From positions 62,001-126,000 of the forward strand of contig NZ_JARGYD010000011.1 of NCBI RefSeq assembly GCF_029168315.1: a stretch of 64,000 nt of DNA, written 5' to 3'. The notes beneath the pieces are model-generated. The model did not search any database. It had not been told where the DNA came from and saw nothing but the letters and a program-made list of their open reading frames with translations. Below, piece by piece: positions 16,974 to 25,135 of this stretch; position 1 is the first letter of the stretch; every line of letters begins with the position of its first letter. The position numbers and the translations under genes were made by a program. Source of the stretch: Psychromarinibacter halotolerans. GTDB taxonomy: Bacteria > Pseudomonadota > Alphaproteobacteria > Rhodobacterales > Rhodobacteraceae.

Positions 16974-18028
16974 CCCGTCCCAAACGCGGCGCCGTCCGCT
17001 TCGAGAACGTCCGCAAGGACTTTGGCGGCTTCACCGCCATCCCCGACCTGACGCTGGACATCGAGCCCGGTCAGCTGGTCACGCTGCTGGGGCCTTCGGG
17101 TTGCGGCAAGACCACCACGCTGCGGATGCTGGCGGGGCTGGAAAGCCCGACGCAGGGGCGCATCCTGATCGGTGGAGAGGACGTGACCCGCCTGCCCGCC
17201 AACCGCCGCGACGTGTCGATGGTGTTCCAAAGCTATGCCCTGTTCCCGCACATGAGCGTGGCCGACAACGTCGCCTACGGTCTGGAATCCGGCGGCATGA
17301 AGCGGGCCGAAGCCCACGCGGCAGCCGAGAACGGGCTAGAGCTTGTCGGCCTTGCCGGGCTGGGGCGGCGCCTGCCGTCCGAGCTGTCGGGCGGTCAGCA
17401 GCAGCGGGTCGCGGTCGCGCGCGCGCTGGTGCTGGAACCGCAGGTGCTGTTGCTGGACGAACCGCTGTCGAACCTTGACGCCCGCCTGCGGCGCCGGGTG
17501 CGGACCGAGATCCGCGACCTGCAGCAGCGGCTGGGGTTCACCGCCGTCTACGTGACGCACGATCAGGAAGAGGCGCTTGCCGTCTCGGACCGGATCGTCG
17601 TGATGAAAGACGGCCGGATCGAACAGTCCGGCTCTCCGCGCGAACTGTACGATGCGCCCGCCTCCGAGTTCATCGCGGATTTCATCGGCGAAGCGAACGT
17701 GATGGCGGCAGAGGTCCTGTCGGTCAACGGCACCGAGGCCGACGTGTCCATCAGCGGCATCACGGTCACTGTCCCTGCGCGCGCCGCCCGCCCCGGCCCG
17801 TCGAAAGTCGCCGCGCGGGCCAACGCGATCACCGTGACGCCCCAGTCGGACGCGCCCTTTCCGGGCCGCGTGCTGTCCTCGGCCTATCTCGGCGACCACG
17901 TCGAGTACGAGATCGAGACCGCCAGCGGCCCGCTGTTCGTGCTGGACTCCGAAGGCGAAACACCCCTGCCCGCCGGCACCAGCGTTGCCATCGGCTTTCG
18001 CCCCCGCGGGCTTGCGCTGATCTCGTGA
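16970..18028 (+). CDS. ABC importer ATPase (FbpC/AfuC/PotA-like)
   Basis: A 352-residue ATP-binding subunit: Walker A GPSGCGKTTT (41-50), Q-loop VFQSYALFPHM, signature LSGGQQQR (about 138-145), Walker B LLLDEPLSNLD, switch histidine in YVTHDQEEAL, and a TOBE-type C-terminal domain (about 280-350). The start is TTG at 16970, 8 bases after a perfect AGGAGG and overlapping the permease stop; an ATG in this position is absent. It energises the permease at 14763 and is the last gene of the operon. Confidence 0.94.
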   Translation: MTRPKRGAVRFENVRKDFGGFTAIPDLTLDIEPGQLVTLLGPSGCGKTTTLRMLAGLESPTQGRILIGGEDVTRLPANRRDVSMVFQSYALFPHMSVADNVAYGLESGGMKRAEAHAAAENGLELVGLAGLGRRLPSELSGGQQQRVAVARALVLEPQVLLLDEPLSNLDARLRRRVRTEIRDLQQRLGFTAVYVTHDQEEALAVSDRIVVMKDGRIEQSGSPRELYDAPASEFIADFIGEANVMAAEVLSVNGTEADVSISGITVTVPARAARPGPSKVAARANAITVTPQSDAPFPGRVLSSAYLGDHVEYEIETASGPLFVLDSEGETPLPAGTSVAIGFRPRGLALIS

Positions 18029-18037
18029 AAGGTCTTG

Positions 18038-18067
18038 GCAGTCCGTGAGTTTCAGACCACGGGCTGC
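18038..18067. terminator. Hairpin between converging genes
   Basis: GCAGTCCGTG (18038-18047) pairs with CACGGGCTGC (18058-18067) with one G-T pair, in the 43-bp gap between the stops of the ABC ATPase and the Nudix gene. There is no T-run on either side, so termination here is only likely, not shown. Confidence 0.4.
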
Positions 18068-18071
18068 ACCG

Positions 18072-18530
18072 TCACGCCGCTTTCAGCAACTCGCGCAGCG
18101 CCGGGTCTTTCTTGGGCTTCCGGTCGATCCGGCGCAGCAGTTCCGACAGTTCCGGCTCGTGCACCGATTTCGCCGCCGACCGGGCCGAGAACCAGCGGCG
18201 CTTGCGTTGCTTCCGTTCTTTCCAGTCGCGCTTTAGCTTCTGCACGATCATCGGATAGACCCGGACCCGGCACAGCACCGTGCTGCCGTCGTCCAGCACC
18301 TTGTCATAGTGATAGTCCCCGATCGCCCGGCGCGAGATACGGCCCTTGGCCCCGGCTTCTTCCAGCGCCTCGATCTCTGCGGCGGCCCACGGCTTCTTGC
18401 CGTCCATCGTCCAGCCCTTCGGCATCACCCAGCGCCCCGTCTCGCGCGAGGTGACCATCAGCACCTGAAGCTCGCCCTTGCCGCTATAGCGCAGCGGCAG
18501 TGCCGCGATCTGCTCTGCGGGCGTCGTCAT
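18072..18530 (-). CDS. Nudix hydrolase with a divergent Nudix box
   Basis: A 152-residue Nudix-fold protein. The box region MPKGWTMDGKKPWAAAEIEALEEAGA keeps the glycine, the E..EE core that binds the divalent metal and the AG, but the standard first glutamate is lysine and the arginine of REUxEE is isoleucine. A basic stretch (KLKRDWKERKQRKRRWF) lies in the C-terminal part. Family members hydrolyse nucleoside diphosphates linked to another group; the substrate is unknown. The start at 18530 matches the expected N-terminus but has only a weak ribosome site; the frame extends 18 codons upstream. It is unrelated to its neighbours as far as I can see. Confidence 0.85.
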   Translation of the reverse strand: MTTPAEQIAALPLRYSGKGELQVLMVTSRETGRWVMPKGWTMDGKKPWAAAEIEALEEAGAKGRISRRAIGDYHYDKVLDDGSTVLCRVRVYPMIVQKLKRDWKERKQRKRRWFSARSAAKSVHEPELSELLRRIDRKPKKDPALRELLKAA

Positions 18531-18875
18531 CCCGGGGTCTCCGACCAAAATTGCAGAAGACGCACCAAACGGACACGCGGCCAAAATGGACCGGCGAAGG
18601 TCCGCGTGGACCTTGCAAGTTTCTGGTCAGGGGTGCCGTAGAGTTCCCTGCGCTTCGTGCTCACCTCTACACCTTCCCGCTTCAAAGCGGTGTCATCTTG
18701 CCTTGCACAGCCGATGATAGCGGAAAACACCGCCGCATGTCTTCAAATGTTCCGGCAGTCTATAAATGCAATTCGGCGCAAATGCGGAAATACCAGGCCA
18801 CCGGGTCTCCGGGCAAAGACTGAAAAGCCACGATATAGATTAAGGCTGGTCGTGGGGGCGTCGGGCGTGCGGCTG
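18531..18875. other. Intergenic region with an 18-bp palindrome
   Basis: About 345 bp without a convincing gene between the Nudix start and the GntR stop, both on the minus strand. It is more AT-rich than its surroundings in the second half. AAGGTCC-GCGT-GGACCTT (18597-18614) is a perfect 7-bp-arm palindrome 67 bp upstream of the Nudix start, which could be an operator or an RNA hairpin. Nothing else is recognised. Confidence 0.5.
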
Positions 18876-19541
18876 TCAGGACACCCGGGCCACCGCCACC
18901 ACACGGGTGCGGTCGATGTGGTCGGCCAGCAGCGCCAGCGCGGTGTCGATGTCGCCCTGCCGCAGGTTGTCGACGATCTGGCAATGCTCGAAAAAGCTGG
19001 CATCGCGCCGCTCGACATAGGGAGAGGTCAGCGCGGTGCGCACCGTGGCGATCCGCGCCTCGGCCATGTCGAAAGCGGACGTGACCAGCCGGTTGCCGCA
19101 GAACGCGAAGAACGCGCGGTGAAAATCGGTGTCGGAATGGGCGTAGGCCTGAAAGTCCTTGCGCGCCAGTTCCGCTTCCATCCTTGCCACGATCCCGTCC
19201 AGTTGATCGCACAGCGCCCCGCGCGACCCCGCGACCGACATACGGATCGCCTCGCGCTCCAGCATCTCGCGGTAAGCACAAAGTTCGGCGATGTCGTCGG
19301 CGGTGGGGTCGAAGACGAAACTGCCGCGCTTCGGGCGTACCTCGACCAGGCCCTGAAACTGCAGCGCGGACAAGGCGTCGCGCACCGGCGTCCGGCTGAC
19401 ACCGTAGGCTGCCGCCAGACGGTCCTCGGACACGTTTTCCCCGAAGGCGAAAACGCCGTCCACGATGTCGCCGCGCAAACGCTCTGTCACCAGCTCTGTC
19501 AACGAGCGCGGTGACGGGATCTTGCCCGCTGTGCCCTTCAT
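18876..19541 (-). CDS. GntR-family regulator, FadR/FCD subfamily
   Basis: A 221-residue regulator: winged helix at about residues 10-75 (LTELVTERLRGDIVDGVF, SEDRLAAAYGVSRTPVRDAL) and an FCD effector domain (about 85-212) with the metal-coordinating aspartate/histidine pattern visible in SDTDFHRAFFAF, FFEHCQIV and LADHIDRTR. The start at 19541 follows AGGA. It is divergent from the five-gene operon starting at 19729; the palindrome between them (19669-19711) is the probable operator. FCD regulators typically respond to organic acids such as lactate, glycolate or citrate-like compounds, which fits the dehydrogenase and tricarboxylate transporter genes opposite. Confidence 0.92.
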   Translation of the reverse strand: MKGTAGKIPSPRSLTELVTERLRGDIVDGVFAFGENVSEDRLAAAYGVSRTPVRDALSALQFQGLVEVRPKRGSFVFDPTADDIAELCAYREMLEREAIRMSVAGSRGALCDQLDGIVARMEAELARKDFQAYAHSDTDFHRAFFAFCGNRLVTSAFDMAEARIATVRTALTSPYVERRDASFFEHCQIVDNLRQGDIDTALALLADHIDRTRVVAVARVS

Positions 19542-19668
19542 CCGATCCTTGGCCCCTTCCCTCGCGCGCCGCCGCCTGCCGCCACGCCCCACCGCGAATC
19601 GCGATCCGCTGAAAGGCGCGTTTGAACAGGAGTAACTGGAAAACCGCTGCGTTGCAGGTATTTCCGGC

Positions 19669-19711
19669 GTGTTGTATGTAAGTGCATAGTGATGTATGTA
19701 ACATACAACAC
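19669..19711. promoter_or_regulatory. Operator of the GntR-controlled operon
   Basis: A perfect 15-bp palindrome TGTATGTAACATACA (19693-19707) sits within a larger inverted repeat: GTGTTGTATGT (19669-19679) and its exact complement ACATACAACAC (19701-19711). Such GT-N-AC palindromes are typical FCD-GntR targets. It lies between the divergent regulator (start 19541) and the dehydrogenase gene (start 19729), 18 bp from the latter, where bound protein would block transcription or translation start of the operon. Confidence 0.8.
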
Positions 19712-19728
19712 GGGGGAGGACACGGTAA

Positions 19729-21129
19729 ATGACGACGGTTTCGGACCGCCTGGACGCGATGCAGGCCCAGTTTCCGGATATGCGGCTGCTTGGCGGATCT
19801 GACATCCCCGAGCGCAACCGCACCGACTGGAGCTTCCTGCCGCCGTCGGACCCGTTGGCCGTTGCCCGCCCCACATCCACGGAAGACGTCTCGAAGCTGA
19901 TGGCCGCCTGCCATGCGTCGGGCATCCCGGTGACACCGCAGGGCGGCCTGACCGGCCTGTGCGGCGGCTCGCGTCCGCTGGACGGCGGCATCGCCCTGTC
20001 GATGGAACGCATGTCCGGGATCGAAAAGATCGACCCCGACGGCATGACCATGACCGTGCTTGCGGGCACCCCTTTGGAGACCGTGCAGAAAGCGGCGGAC
20101 GACGCCGGGATGTTCTTCTCTCTGGATCTTGGGGCGCGCGGGTCCTGCGCTATCGGCGGCAACCTGTCGACCAACGCGGGCGGCAACCGCGTGATCCGCT
20201 ACGGCATGGCGCGCGATCTGGTGCTTGGGGTCGAGGTCGTGCTGGCCGACGGCACCGTGCTGCCGATGCTGAACACCATGCTGAAAAACAACGCCGGATA
20301 TGACCTGAAACAGCTGTTCCTCGGGTCCGAGGGCACGCTGGGCGTCATCACCCGCGCCGTGCTGCGGATGCACCCGAAACCCGGTTGCGTCAGTGCAGCG
20401 CTGTGCGTGGTCGACGGCTACGACAAGGTTCTGGAACTGCTGCGCACGGCGCGCCGCAGCCTTGGCCCGATGCTGTCGGCGTTCGAGGTGATGTGGGGCG
20501 ACTATTGGCATCAGGCGACCGAATGCGTCCCGGGCGCCCGCGCGCCGGTGCAGATCGGCGACGGCACCCATGTCGTGCTGGTCGAGATGCAGGGGCTGGA
20601 CGCCGACATCGACACGCCCCGGTTCGAGACATGGCTGGAAGGCGTGTTCGCCTCTGGCGCCGTGACCGACGGGGCGGTGGCGCAAAGCCTTGGCGACATG
20701 GCGGCCTTCTGGGCCACGCGCGACGCCGCGGCCGAATTCGCCAACCCGGCGGTGATCGGGCCGCATATCTCGTTCGATGTGGGCCTGCCGGTCAAGCGGA
20801 TGGACGAGTTCGCGCAACAGTCAAAAGCCGCGCTGCTGACAGAGCTGGGCTGCCAGTCGGTGCACTACGGCCACGTCGGAGACGGCAACCTGCACATCGT
20901 GGCATGGGTGCCCGGCGCCTCGCCGCAGCCCCTGCCCGACGTCAGCCGCATCGTCTACGGCATCGTCCGTGGGTTCGGCGGCACCGTTTCGGCCGAACAT
21001 GGCATCGGCACGCTGAAGAAACCGTACCTGGGCCACACGCGCGGCCCGGACGAGATGGCGCTGATGCGCCGGATCAAGACCTGCCTGGACCCGGAGAACA
21101 TCCTGAACCCCGGCAAGGTTTTCGACTGA
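19729..21129 (+). CDS. FAD-linked 2-hydroxyacid dehydrogenase (D2HGDH/GlcD/D-lactate type)
   Basis: A 466-residue flavoprotein. The PCMH FAD-binding domain is N-terminal (TPQGGLTGLCGGSRPLDGG at about 70-85 and GSCAIGGNLSTNAGGNRVIRYG at about 139-160). The C-terminal catalytic domain has HYGHVGDGNLHI, with metal-ligand histidines, and AEHGIGTLKKPYLG. This is the family of D-2-hydroxyglutarate, D-lactate and glycolate dehydrogenases, which oxidise a D-2-hydroxyacid to the 2-oxoacid. The start follows GGGGGAGGA. It is the first gene of an operon with a tripartite tricarboxylate transporter and an isocitrate-lyase-family enzyme, so the substrate is probably a branched or tricarboxylic hydroxyacid imported by that transporter. 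Confidence 0.92.
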   Translation: MTTVSDRLDAMQAQFPDMRLLGGSDIPERNRTDWSFLPPSDPLAVARPTSTEDVSKLMAACHASGIPVTPQGGLTGLCGGSRPLDGGIALSMERMSGIEKIDPDGMTMTVLAGTPLETVQKAADDAGMFFSLDLGARGSCAIGGNLSTNAGGNRVIRYGMARDLVLGVEVVLADGTVLPMLNTMLKNNAGYDLKQLFLGSEGTLGVITRAVLRMHPKPGCVSAALCVVDGYDKVLELLRTARRSLGPMLSAFEVMWGDYWHQATECVPGARAPVQIGDGTHVVLVEMQGLDADIDTPRFETWLEGVFASGAVTDGAVAQSLGDMAAFWATRDAAAEFANPAVIGPHISFDVGLPVKRMDEFAQQSKAALLTELGCQSVHYGHVGDGNLHIVAWVPGASPQPLPDVSRIVYGIVRGFGGTVSAEHGIGTLKKPYLGHTRGPDEMALMRRIKTCLDPENILNPGKVFD

Positions 21130-21176
21130 GACCCCGGGCCATGGCGCCCGGCAGATTTTTTCCAAGGGAGGAAGAC

Positions 21177-22154
21177 ATGAAACTGACGAAACGCGCACTG
21201 CTTGCAGCAACCGCCGCATTCGCGATGGCCGGAACCGCCCCGGCGATGGCGCAGGACTGGCCGGACGGCCCGGTCACGATCATCGTTCCGTGGAGCTCGG
21301 GCGGCGGCACCGATGCGACCGCCCGTATGATCGGCACCCTGCTTGAGGACGAGATCGGCGTACCGGTCAACGTCGTGAACCGCACCGGCGGCTCGGGCGT
21401 CATCGGCCACACCGCCATCGCGGATGCCGACGCGGACGGCCAGACCATCGGCGTCGCGACGCTGGAAATCGGCAGCATGCACACGCTGGGCCTGACCGAT
21501 CTGACCTACGAGGCCTACGCGCCCATCGGGCTGTACAACTCGGACCCTGCCGCGCTGTTCGTGCGCAGCAACTCTGACTACGAAGATGCCGCCGCGCTGC
21601 TGGCCGCGCTGGAAGGCGCCGAGGACCGTGCGTTCAAGGCGTCGGGCTCGGCCCAGGGCGGCGTGAACCACCTTGCGCTGGCCGGGATGCTGCTGGCCGC
21701 CGGGATGCCCCCGGAGCGCGTCGCATGGGTTCCGTCGGAAGGCGCGGCCCCCGGCCTGCAGGACCTTGCCGCCGGCGGCGTCGAGATCGCAACCGCCTCG
21801 CTGCCGGAAGCCGCCGCGCTGATGGACGCGGGCCTGATCCGTCCGCTGGCCGTCTTCGCGGCAGACCGGCTGGCGTCGGCGCCTGACGTGCCGACCTTCG
21901 AGGAAGCCACCGGCAACACCTTCGCGCTGGGGTCGTGGCGCGGCATCGTCGCCCCGGCCGGCATCCCCGAGGACGTCCAGTCGCAGCTGATCGAAGCTGT
22001 CGGCGCCGTGGTCGAACATCCCGACTACCTCGCCTTCATGAACGATCGCGGCTATGCCACCCAGTGGACACCGGGCGCAGAGTTCGAAAGCTTCATGGAA
22101 CAGTCCGATGCGGCACTCGCCGACAGCCTTGCCGCGGTCGGTCTCGCGAAGTGA
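21177..22154 (+). CDS. tctC: Tripartite tricarboxylate transporter binding protein (TctC)
   Basis: A 325-residue periplasmic binding protein of the TctC/Bug family with a signal peptide (cleavage after AMA, residue 25). The characteristic start of the mature protein is present (WPDGPVTIIVPWSSGGGTDATAR), with NRTGGSGVIGHTAIADA forming the carboxylate-binding loop. The start follows GGGAGGAAG. It captures a carboxylate for the TctBA membrane part encoded next. Citrate is the classic ligand, but the family is broad. Confidence 0.94.
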   Translation: MKLTKRALLAATAAFAMAGTAPAMAQDWPDGPVTIIVPWSSGGGTDATARMIGTLLEDEIGVPVNVVNRTGGSGVIGHTAIADADADGQTIGVATLEIGSMHTLGLTDLTYEAYAPIGLYNSDPAALFVRSNSDYEDAAALLAALEGAEDRAFKASGSAQGGVNHLALAGMLLAAGMPPERVAWVPSEGAAPGLQDLAAGGVEIATASLPEAAALMDAGLIRPLAVFAADRLASAPDVPTFEEATGNTFALGSWRGIVAPAGIPEDVQSQLIEAVGAVVEHPDYLAFMNDRGYATQWTPGAEFESFMEQSDAALADSLAAVGLAK

Positions 22155-22217
22155 ACCAAACGGCGCGGGCAGGTGTTGCCCGCGCCACCCCCGCCGCTCG
22201 TCTGACGGAGGCAGGCC

Positions 22218-22685
22218 ATGCGCATACACGACAGCCTGATCGGCGCCCTTTTCGTCCTGTTCGGCGGCTGGGTCCTTTTCACAGCCCTCGGGTTTCCGGA
22301 CATGCCCGGCCAGTCGATTGGCCCCGGCACCTTCCCCAGCATCCTTGGCGTGGTCTTCCTGCTTGGCGGCGCGGCCCTGATCGTCACCGGCCGGATGCGC
22401 GGTGAGCGGACGCTGGCCGACCCCAACGCGGGCTGGCGCAAACCCCACCGCCTGATGGCCGCCGGACTGGCGACCGTCGGCGTGCTGGCCCTTGCGCTGG
22501 GTTTCGAAACCGTGGGCTTCCCGCTGGGCGCTTCGATCCTGATGTACGCCCTGTTCTTCCTCGAAGGCTATCGCCGCCCGCAGTGGCTGGCGCTGTGCGT
22601 CGTCTTCGCCGTCGGACTGCATGTCCTGATGACCCGGTTCCTGCTGGTGCCGCTGCCCGCAGGTCTGCTGGAAGGAATTCTCTGA
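22218..22685 (+). CDS. tctB: Tripartite tricarboxylate transporter small subunit (TctB)
   Basis: A 155-residue membrane protein with four hydrophobic segments (about 8-26, 41-58, 78-97 and 105-145), the TctB layout. GPGTFPSILGVVFLLGG near residue 36 is a typical TctB stretch. ATG follows GGAGGCAGG. Its stop overlaps the start of tctA by one base (TGATG), so the two are translationally coupled. Confidence 0.92.
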   Translation: MRIHDSLIGALFVLFGGWVLFTALGFPDMPGQSIGPGTFPSILGVVFLLGGAALIVTGRMRGERTLADPNAGWRKPHRLMAAGLATVGVLALALGFETVGFPLGASILMYALFFLEGYRRPQWLALCVVFAVGLHVLMTRFLLVPLPAGLLEGIL

Positions 22686-24214
22686 TGATCATCGACCACC
22701 TCGGAAACGCCATCGGGCTGGTGATGACGTGGAACATGGCGCTGGTCATGCTGTCCTGCGCGCTGTTCGGCCTGTTCGTCGGCGCGGTGCCCGGCCTGTC
22801 GGCCACGATGGCGACGGCGATGCTGGTGCCGCTGACGTTCTTCATGGACCCGGTGCCCGCGATCTCGGCCATCGTGACGACCGCCGCGATGGCGATCTTC
22901 GCGTCCGACATCCCCGCCGCGCTGGTCCGCATCCCCGGCACAGCCGCATCGGCGGCCTATGTCGGAGACCTGACCGCCCTGACCGCGAAGGGGCGCGTCG
23001 GACGCGCGCTTGGCATCTCGGTCACCGCGTCGGCCATCGGCGGCGTGTTCGGGTCGCTGGTGCTGATGTTCGCCGCGCCGCAACTGGCGCTGGTGTCGCT
23101 GAACTTCACCTCGTTCGAATACTTCTGGCTGGCGCTGCTGGGCCTGTCGGCGGCGGTCATGCTGGGCAACGCGTCGATCCTGAAAAGCCTGATGGCGCTG
23201 GCCATCGGGCTGATGATCGCCTCGGTCGGGATGGACACCACCAGCGGCACGCCGCGGTTCACCTTCGGGGCCGCGTCGTTGCTGGACGGCGTGGCCTTCG
23301 TCCCCGCCCTGATCGGCATGTTCGCCGTGCCCGAACTGATCCGCACCTTCGTCCACCGCGACGAGACGCCCCCCGTCGCCCCCATCGGCAACCCGTTCCG
23401 CATGTTTCAGGGACTGGGCCGCGTGCTGTGGACGTCGAAGCTGAACCTTCTGCGGTCCTCGACCATCGGCACCGCCATCGGCATTCTGCCCGGCGCCGGA
23501 TCGGACATCGGGTCGTGGATTTCCTACGCCGTGTCCAAGCGGTTCTCGCGCAAGCCGGAAGCCTACGGCAAGGGCAGCGAAGAGGCCGTGCTGGGCGCTT
23601 GTGCCGCCAACAACTCGGCCCTGTCCGGCGCCTACGTGCCCGCGATGGTGTTCGGCATTCCCGGCGACAGCATCACCGCCATCGTGATCGGCGTGCTGTA
23701 CGTGAAGGGGCTGAACCCCGGCCCGATGGTGTTCATGACCAATGCCGACACCGTGGCCGCGATCTTCCTTGTGTTCCTGCTGGCGAACCTGCTGATCGTG
23801 CCGCTGGGCCTGTTGGCCATCGCGCTGGCCAGTCAGGTGCTGCGGGTGCCCAAACTGGCGCTGGCGCCGCTGATCCTTGGGTTCTGCATCGTGGGGTCCT
23901 ATTCCATCGACGCCTCGGCCTCGGGCATCATCATCATGATCGTGCTGGGCGTGTTGGCCTACCTGATGGAGGAAAACGGCTTTCCGGTCGCGCCGACGAT
24001 CCTTGGGATCGTCATGGGGCTGCTGGTAGAACGCAACCTTGTGTCCAACATGATCAAGTCCGACGGGGCCTTCCTGCCCTTCGTGGAACGTCCCATCGCC
24101 GCCGGGCTGGCGCTGACCTGCCTGCTGGTGTGGACGGTGCCCGCCATCGGATGGCTGCGGAAGCGCAGGCGCGGCACGGCGACCGCCCCGACCGCGACAG
24201 AACAGGAGACCTAA
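22685..24214 (+). CDS. tctA: Tripartite tricarboxylate transporter large subunit (TctA)
   Basis: A 509-residue inner-membrane protein with about 11-12 hydrophobic segments. The conserved TctA motifs are present: GAVPGLSATMATAML near residue 30, IPAALVRIPGTAASAAYVGD near 80, and GILPGAGSDIGSWISYAVSKR near 275, which is the signature second half-repeat. It forms the channel of the sodium- or proton-coupled TctABC carrier. The start at 22685 is set by overlap with tctB. Confidence 0.95.
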   Translation: MIIDHLGNAIGLVMTWNMALVMLSCALFGLFVGAVPGLSATMATAMLVPLTFFMDPVPAISAIVTTAAMAIFASDIPAALVRIPGTAASAAYVGDLTALTAKGRVGRALGISVTASAIGGVFGSLVLMFAAPQLALVSLNFTSFEYFWLALLGLSAAVMLGNASILKSLMALAIGLMIASVGMDTTSGTPRFTFGAASLLDGVAFVPALIGMFAVPELIRTFVHRDETPPVAPIGNPFRMFQGLGRVLWTSKLNLLRSSTIGTAIGILPGAGSDIGSWISYAVSKRFSRKPEAYGKGSEEAVLGACAANNSALSGAYVPAMVFGIPGDSITAIVIGVLYVKGLNPGPMVFMTNADTVAAIFLVFLLANLLIVPLGLLAIALASQVLRVPKLALAPLILGFCIVGSYSIDASASGIIIMIVLGVLAYLMEENGFPVAPTILGIVMGLLVERNLVSNMIKSDGAFLPFVERPIAAGLALTCLLVWTVPAIGWLRKRRRGTATAPTATEQET

Positions 24215-24217
24215 GCC

Positions 24218-25117
24218 ATGACCGACCGTCCTTTGCTGATGAACGCCGCCGCGCGGCTGCGGGCCCGCCTTGAGACCGGCGGCATCGTTGCCGCGCCCGG
24301 GGCGCAGGACGCGCTGACCGCGCGGCTGGTCGCCGCCGCCGGGTTCGAGGCGGTGTACATGACCGGCCTCGGCGCCACCGCGTCGCGGCTTGGACAACCC
24401 GACCTCGGGCTGATGACACAGGCCGAGATGGCCGACTGCGCCCGGTCGATGGTCCGCGCCACCGCGCTTCCGGTGATCGCCGACGCCGATGCGGGCTATG
24501 GCGGCCCGCTGAACATGGCCCGCACCGTCGACGAATACATTCAGGCCGGCGTCGCGGCGTTGCATATCGAAGACCAGCAGAACCCGAAGCAATGCGGCGT
24601 GCTGGCCGGTGCGCAACTGGTGGACACCGCCGAGGCCTGTGCCCGCCTGTCAGCGGCGGTCGAGGCCCGAAACCGCAGCGGGTCCGACATCGTGCTGATC
24701 GGGCGCACCGACGCGCTGAAGGGCGAAGGGCTGGACGCCGCGCTAGACCGGGTGCGCGCCTATCGCGACACCGGCGTCGATTTCATGTTCGTGGACGGGG
24801 TCACCACCCGCGCCCAGATCGAAGGCATCGCCCGCGGGCTGGACGGGCCGAAGATCATCTCGATCGTCGATGGCACCGACGCCGCAGGCGTGTCGCTGAA
24901 GGAACTGGACGAGATGGGCTATTCGGTCGCGCTGTACGCCGTCACCACCCTGTTCGCCGCGATGAACGCCATGAAAACAGCCCTCGACGCACTTCAAAGC
25001 ACCGGTCACCCTGCCCCGGCAAGCTATGACTACGCCGCCTACGCCGACGTCGTGTCGCTGGCCGAGTTTCAGGACTTCGCCCACCGGTTCGAACCCGGCG
25101 GCACCGTCAAAGGCTGA
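24218..25117 (+). CDS. Isocitrate lyase/PEP mutase-family enzyme
   Basis: A 299-residue (beta/alpha)8 enzyme of the isocitrate lyase/phosphonomutase superfamily. Metal-binding acids are in VIADADAGYGGPLN (about 87-98), HIEDQQ follows, and the mobile catalytic loop reads PKQCGVLAG (about 124-132), keeping the Lys-x-Cys-Gly pattern of the lyase branch. Related enzymes are methylisocitrate lyase, 2,3-dimethylmalate lyase and oxaloacetate decarboxylase. Four bases after tctA, it probably cleaves the compound imported by TctABC or the oxoacid made from it. The exact substrate is not readable. Confidence 0.9.
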   Translation: MTDRPLLMNAAARLRARLETGGIVAAPGAQDALTARLVAAAGFEAVYMTGLGATASRLGQPDLGLMTQAEMADCARSMVRATALPVIADADAGYGGPLNMARTVDEYIQAGVAALHIEDQQNPKQCGVLAGAQLVDTAEACARLSAAVEARNRSGSDIVLIGRTDALKGEGLDAALDRVRAYRDTGVDFMFVDGVTTRAQIEGIARGLDGPKIISIVDGTDAAGVSLKELDEMGYSVALYAVTTLFAAMNAMKTALDALQSTGHPAPASYDYAAYADVVSLAEFQDFAHRFEPGGTVKG

Positions 25118-25135
25118 CACGCGAAGGCCCCTACA

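Noticed and set aside
13605..18028. Annotation as an iron(III) importer
   Set aside because: Family naming would suggest it, but there is no visible iron-binding tyrosine pair, no Fur-box-like site, and a LacI-type regulator is divergent; I keep the substrate open.
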